DNA of 64,000 bases from Mansonella perstans (lineage: Eukaryota > Nematoda > Chromadorea > Rhabditida > Onchocercidae): contig JBAMDO010000158.1 in assembly GCA_037074765.1 (NCBI GenBank), forward strand, positions 1 through 64,000. Reading direction: 5' to 3'. The position numbers and the translations under genes are program-made. Numbering within the stretch: the first letter of the stretch is position 1; every line of letters starts with the position of its first letter. Below, one piece after another: positions 60,424 through 64,000 of the stretch. The notes beneath the pieces are model-generated. The model was not told the DNA's origin and searched no databases. It saw only the letters and a program-made list of their open reading frames with translations.

Positions 60424-63400
60424 TTATCTTCCGTTATACACTTTATCAATGACTACTTTGATACCTTCATATGTTTCACGACCAATTGGTTTCAGCTGTC
60501 GTTTATCAACAATAAAACCATCCGCTGCTAGATGTAAATAATTTAACCATTTAAATTAACGATTAAGCATAAGTTAATAAAAGAAATAAAAATCCATAAT
60601 TAAAATTATTAAATTTGTAAAATTTTAAGCATTTAACTAAAAGATTTTTAATAAATGTATAATTTATTTGCTACTTATCTTATTTCAAGTTTTTTTTTTT
60701 CGTGGGATATAAAAAAAAAATATATTAAAAAAATAATTTCAAATTCTTCCAAATATTCAAGTAATTATAATTTTTTTTCAAATTAGTTCAATTAATTTAT
60801 TTTGTAGCAAACTTTTATTTAATATGTTTCGATTTTAGATATTTTGATGCAAAAAAAAAGAATTTAATAAATTAAACATAACTTTGACGGACGTAGCTCA
60901 ATCATGTATGAATATTTGACATTTGTTTGTTGCTTAACCCAATCAATTGATGACCCAGAAAATGGATCTGAAAAAAAAAATTATTAAAAATTAACTTTAA
61001 TTTCATTTTATAATCTCATTGTTTTTAAGATTTTAAAGTTTACTACAAAATAAAATTCATTTATAAATTATTAAATAGTGAATTCAAATTCAAATTAAAG
61101 TTCTTTTTACAATAAATGAATTTATTAATTTTATTATTTATTTAATAATTTTATTTATAGCATTCATTTAATTACCTTCTTCCATTCTATTTCGCATATT
61201 TTACAATAAGTCTATTAATGTGTTAAAATTTTTTAATTTTAATTAAAGAAAAAAAGAAAATTTTTTACATAAAACTTCAGGTCCAGTACCATATTCATAT
61301 TTTGTTCCGTATAATTTCATTAATGAATTTACAGCTTCTTTTGCAACTGTACGCTGAAATTAATTTTAATTTAATTAAAATTATTATTATTTTTTTCCTT
61401 TCAATTTATTCAAAATTTTAACTTAATATTTGAAATTGCTTACTAAATCATCAATATCATTTGGATAAGTATTTTCGGCATGTGAATAAGGATAAAGCCA
61501 TAATTGTGCATAACTGTGCAATGTAATATATGCACTTAATCGTCCAACTAACCGTAATATGGCATCACGTACAGCTCTATAAATAAAAGTTGCTTTAATT
61601 TTAGTCTGTGTGTGTATCTGTAAATATATATATTTATACATGTATATGTGTACATTTATGTATATAAATATATTATATGTATTTATATGTGCATAAAACA
61701 TAAACCAATATATATATATTGTATATAAATCGAAAAACAATGTGTTTGTGTATGTATAAATGTGTATGAAATCAAAAGCAATTTATCTGCATGTCTTACT
61801 GTATATATATATATATATGAGAGAGCTAAATTTTCAAAGAATAATTTTAAAAATTTTAACCTCGTTTGAACTTCTTTCAATTATTCGAATATTTTTTTTT
61901 CTGTATTTGTAAAACATAGTGTAGCTTACAACAAAAAAAAACACCTAGCATCCAAATAAGTTTCCTTCTAACTGGAAATACTCAACAAACTATATGGATT
62001 TAATTAAAAAATGAAAATAGAAAGAAAAAAGCAATTTAAATTTTTTTAAAAAAAATTAACTGTGTTTCTGGTTCGCTAAATGCATACTTGCCATGATAGA
62101 TATGAGAGCATGGTGAGATACTGGTTGAAGTTTCTGCAAATGTGAAAACAGTGCGAATAAAACTTGAACAGGCTAATAAATATTATAAAGTTTTTATCAA
62201 TAATGCAAAATTTTTGAATGATAAATAAAAAAAGATGAAGGAAAAGAATCTTGCTTTTTTTCTTTTTTTTAAAAAAATAACTTTCAATTAAAGAAAAAAA
62301 AATTATAGAAAATTAATACTTGAAAATTACATTAAATTAAAATATTTTTTCAGTGGATGAAAACTTTAAATTAAAATTGAATTAGTAATTAGTGTGTGTT
62401 TTTTGATAAATATACAACATTATTAAAATTAAATCAGCAATTGAAATGTTACTTGATTAGTTGATAGCATTTTACAATGCAAAATTCTTTTTGTTAAAAT
62501 TAAATTTAGGATAAATTATAGAGAAAAAATTTTTGAAAACTGAATTAAATCATTAAAAGAATATAAGGAATAAAAGAGCGAAGGCAGTTCAGCTTGAAAT
62601 TAAAAGTGAAATCGAAATATTTGATAAACAACGCAATGCGCTAAGTTTGAAAATTGCAGCTATTTATGTTTTTTTTGTTTTTTCATCATTATTTTAACAA
62701 TTTCTTATTCCATCTATATAAATAGTTAGAAGCACACAATTAATTAAATTACACTATCTGTTGTTTAATTTGTCAAATGTCTGCCCTTTCTTTACTCATT
62801 GTAATTAATTAAAAATGCATAAATAAATTACACTAACTTTATTTAATTATGTTATTAAATTATATAATTAAGTTACGCTAATTGTTATTTAACTGTATCA
62901 ATTTCAGCATACATTGTGAATTTTTTCTTTTGCTAATTTCAAATTTTTTTATCCGTTAGAATTATCATTTAAGGAATGGAAGTGAAGTAGTGGTATTTTC
63001 TAAACATAATTTTAAATTTACTTTAAAAAAAACTTTTAACAAAAAAGTTTGGTAAACTGGAACATTTGGGAACATTCATTTTTGCAATTAATTTAGTTTC
63101 TCAAGAAACTTTTTGCCAGCAATTTTTTTTTTCGGTTACTATAATTTTTTGTTATTTCAATTTTTACAATAATTTAACAACAATTTTAAACATCTTCTTT
63201 AAGTAATTCTTCTCTTTTTGTTCTTTTTCAAAAAGCTTGAACTTTAAATTTAAATTTCTGCTCTATAATATAGTATTGAATAATAATTTTAAAAAAAAAA
63301 TTTTTTTTTTAAATCATTAGAGCATTATAAAACAAATTATTATAGCAATAAGTGATTAATTTTTAATTATTATAATGCTAAACAAAATATTACCACCAAA

Positions 63401-64000
63401 ATGAAAGTTGAAATTTCGATTTAAATCAACCCCTTGACAGTATCGTTCGTTATTGTAATATTCTGTTGTTCCAAGATTTTTACGCCACAATCGAACCTTT
63501 ATGAAAAGAAATCATTCAACTTAAAAACTGGAAATTAATTTCTTCTTCCATTCCGACAACTTCATGCTTGATTCTTCATCCAGTTCTTCATTTCATGCAT
63601 GTTTGATATAATATGAATTGAGTTAAACAAAAAAAACTTGTTATTTGATGAATGGAATTTTGCGAAAGATAAATAAATTTTAAAACTTACAAAATATTCA
63701 TCGAGAAATTAATTGAATTCACGGAAAAAAAGGGAAAGAAAAAAAATGCAAACAATTATTTTTTTCTTAGTCTTAAAGATATCCTGTTTTTTTTCAATTC
63801 CGAAAGGAATGACAAACATGGAAATAAAAAAAAGAATTGTTTTAATTCACTTCGGCAAATATTATCATTTTGTGAGATCATAAAAATGAAAATTTACAAA
63901 TGGATTGTTTGGTTCTGATCGTGTATATTCATAGCCATCTGCATTCAAGCATGGAAAGATATAAATGTCCAACGCTTTCAAATATTCCATTGTTTTCGCA
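60424..64000 (-). CDS. Second M14 zinc carboxypeptidase, 3' part (5' end beyond window)
   Basis: Exons on the minus strand: beyond 64000-63898, 63496-63394, 62133-62061, 61576-61444, 61353-61269, 60967-60878 and 60527-60424, ending TAA. All junctions keep frame. Blocks seen: LNADGYEYTRSEPNN, VRLWRKNLG, GVDLNRNF (substrate-binding Asn-Arg), CSHIYHGKYAFSEPET, ITLHSYAQLW (third zinc ligand His), a split-codon Tyr before PFSGSSIDW, IELRPS (catalytic Glu) and GRETYEGIKVVIDK. The exon with the HxxE zinc motif, the propeptide and the signal peptide must lie to the right. The pocket residue equivalent to position 255 is Ile, as in A-type enzymes that prefer aromatic or aliphatic C-terminal residues (inference). 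It ends right after the catalytic domain (VYNGR stop), with no linker or ShKT tail. Intron phases match its neighbour at 37294-46949, so the two are tandem paralogues. Confidence 0.94.
61600..61830. repeat. TA/TG microsatellite zone
   Basis: Loose runs of TATA and TGTG words, including (TA) tracts at about 61710 and 61800, in an intron of carboxypeptidase 2. Confidence 0.8.

Noticed and set aside
1..64000. Search for CRISPR arrays, bacterial operons, intact transposases, retroviral genes and integrated endosymbiont DNA.
   Set aside because: None seen. The repeats are local tandem arrays or short duplications without spacers or coding capacity, and all recognisable genes are animal-type with introns.

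Overview
The window is nuclear DNA from an invertebrate, most probably a clade III (spirurid or filarial-type) nematode. It is very AT-rich, the genes are split into many short exons, introns end in T-rich tracts plus CAG or TAG, and several gene families are nematode-typical: an HNF4-like divergent nuclear receptor, a multi-exon BPI/LBP-like secreted protein, and zinc carboxypeptidases, one with a C-terminal ShKT domain. There is no operon-like spacing, no tRNA or rRNA gene, no recognisable intact transposon and no spliced-leader gene. The exact species cannot be read from the sequence.

Layout. 219-1943 (+): 3' half of a nuclear hormone receptor whose zinc-finger exons lie off the left edge. 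1944-9694: repeat-rich intergenic DNA holding a decayed KCTD-like BTB/T1 gene on the minus strand (about 5400-6190), a duplicated ~330-bp dispersed repeat and several diverged tandem arrays. 9695-12477 (+): complete S-formylglutathione hydrolase (esterase D), 6 exons, with a dead copy of its third exon inside the following intron. 13579-18009 (+): complete transcription elongation factor TFIIS, 8 exons. 18010-23713: repeats and low-complexity DNA. 23714-34812 (+): complete 14-exon BPI/LBP-family lipid-binding protein, 753 aa with unusual inserts. 37294-46949 (-): 14-exon M14 carboxypeptidase with signal peptide, propeptide, catalytic domain and ShKT tail. 46950-60423: a long gene-poor stretch with an 18-bp open-frame minisatellite, GT and CA microsatellites, diverged arrays and a few possible minus-strand exons. 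60424-64000 (-): 3' part of a second M14 carboxypeptidase, running off the right edge.

How the genes relate. ESD and TFIIS are housekeeping genes (formaldehyde/glutathione detoxification; rescue of arrested RNA polymerase II). The two carboxypeptidases share intron positions and phases over the region that can be compared and are tandem paralogues, but they differ at the specificity-pocket residue (Asp versus Ile) and in the C-terminal tail. The BPI-like gene and the first carboxypeptidase are convergent, with a 2.5-kb non-coding spacer.

Method and limits: exon boundaries were derived by eye from GT/AG sites, reading phase and similarity to known families. Every junction quoted for ESD, TFIIS, BPI and the two carboxypeptidases keeps the frame. 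The first exon of carboxypeptidase 1 and the last exon of the BPI gene are the least certain. At this base composition, open frames of 50-70 codons are common by chance, so isolated ORFs are treated with caution.
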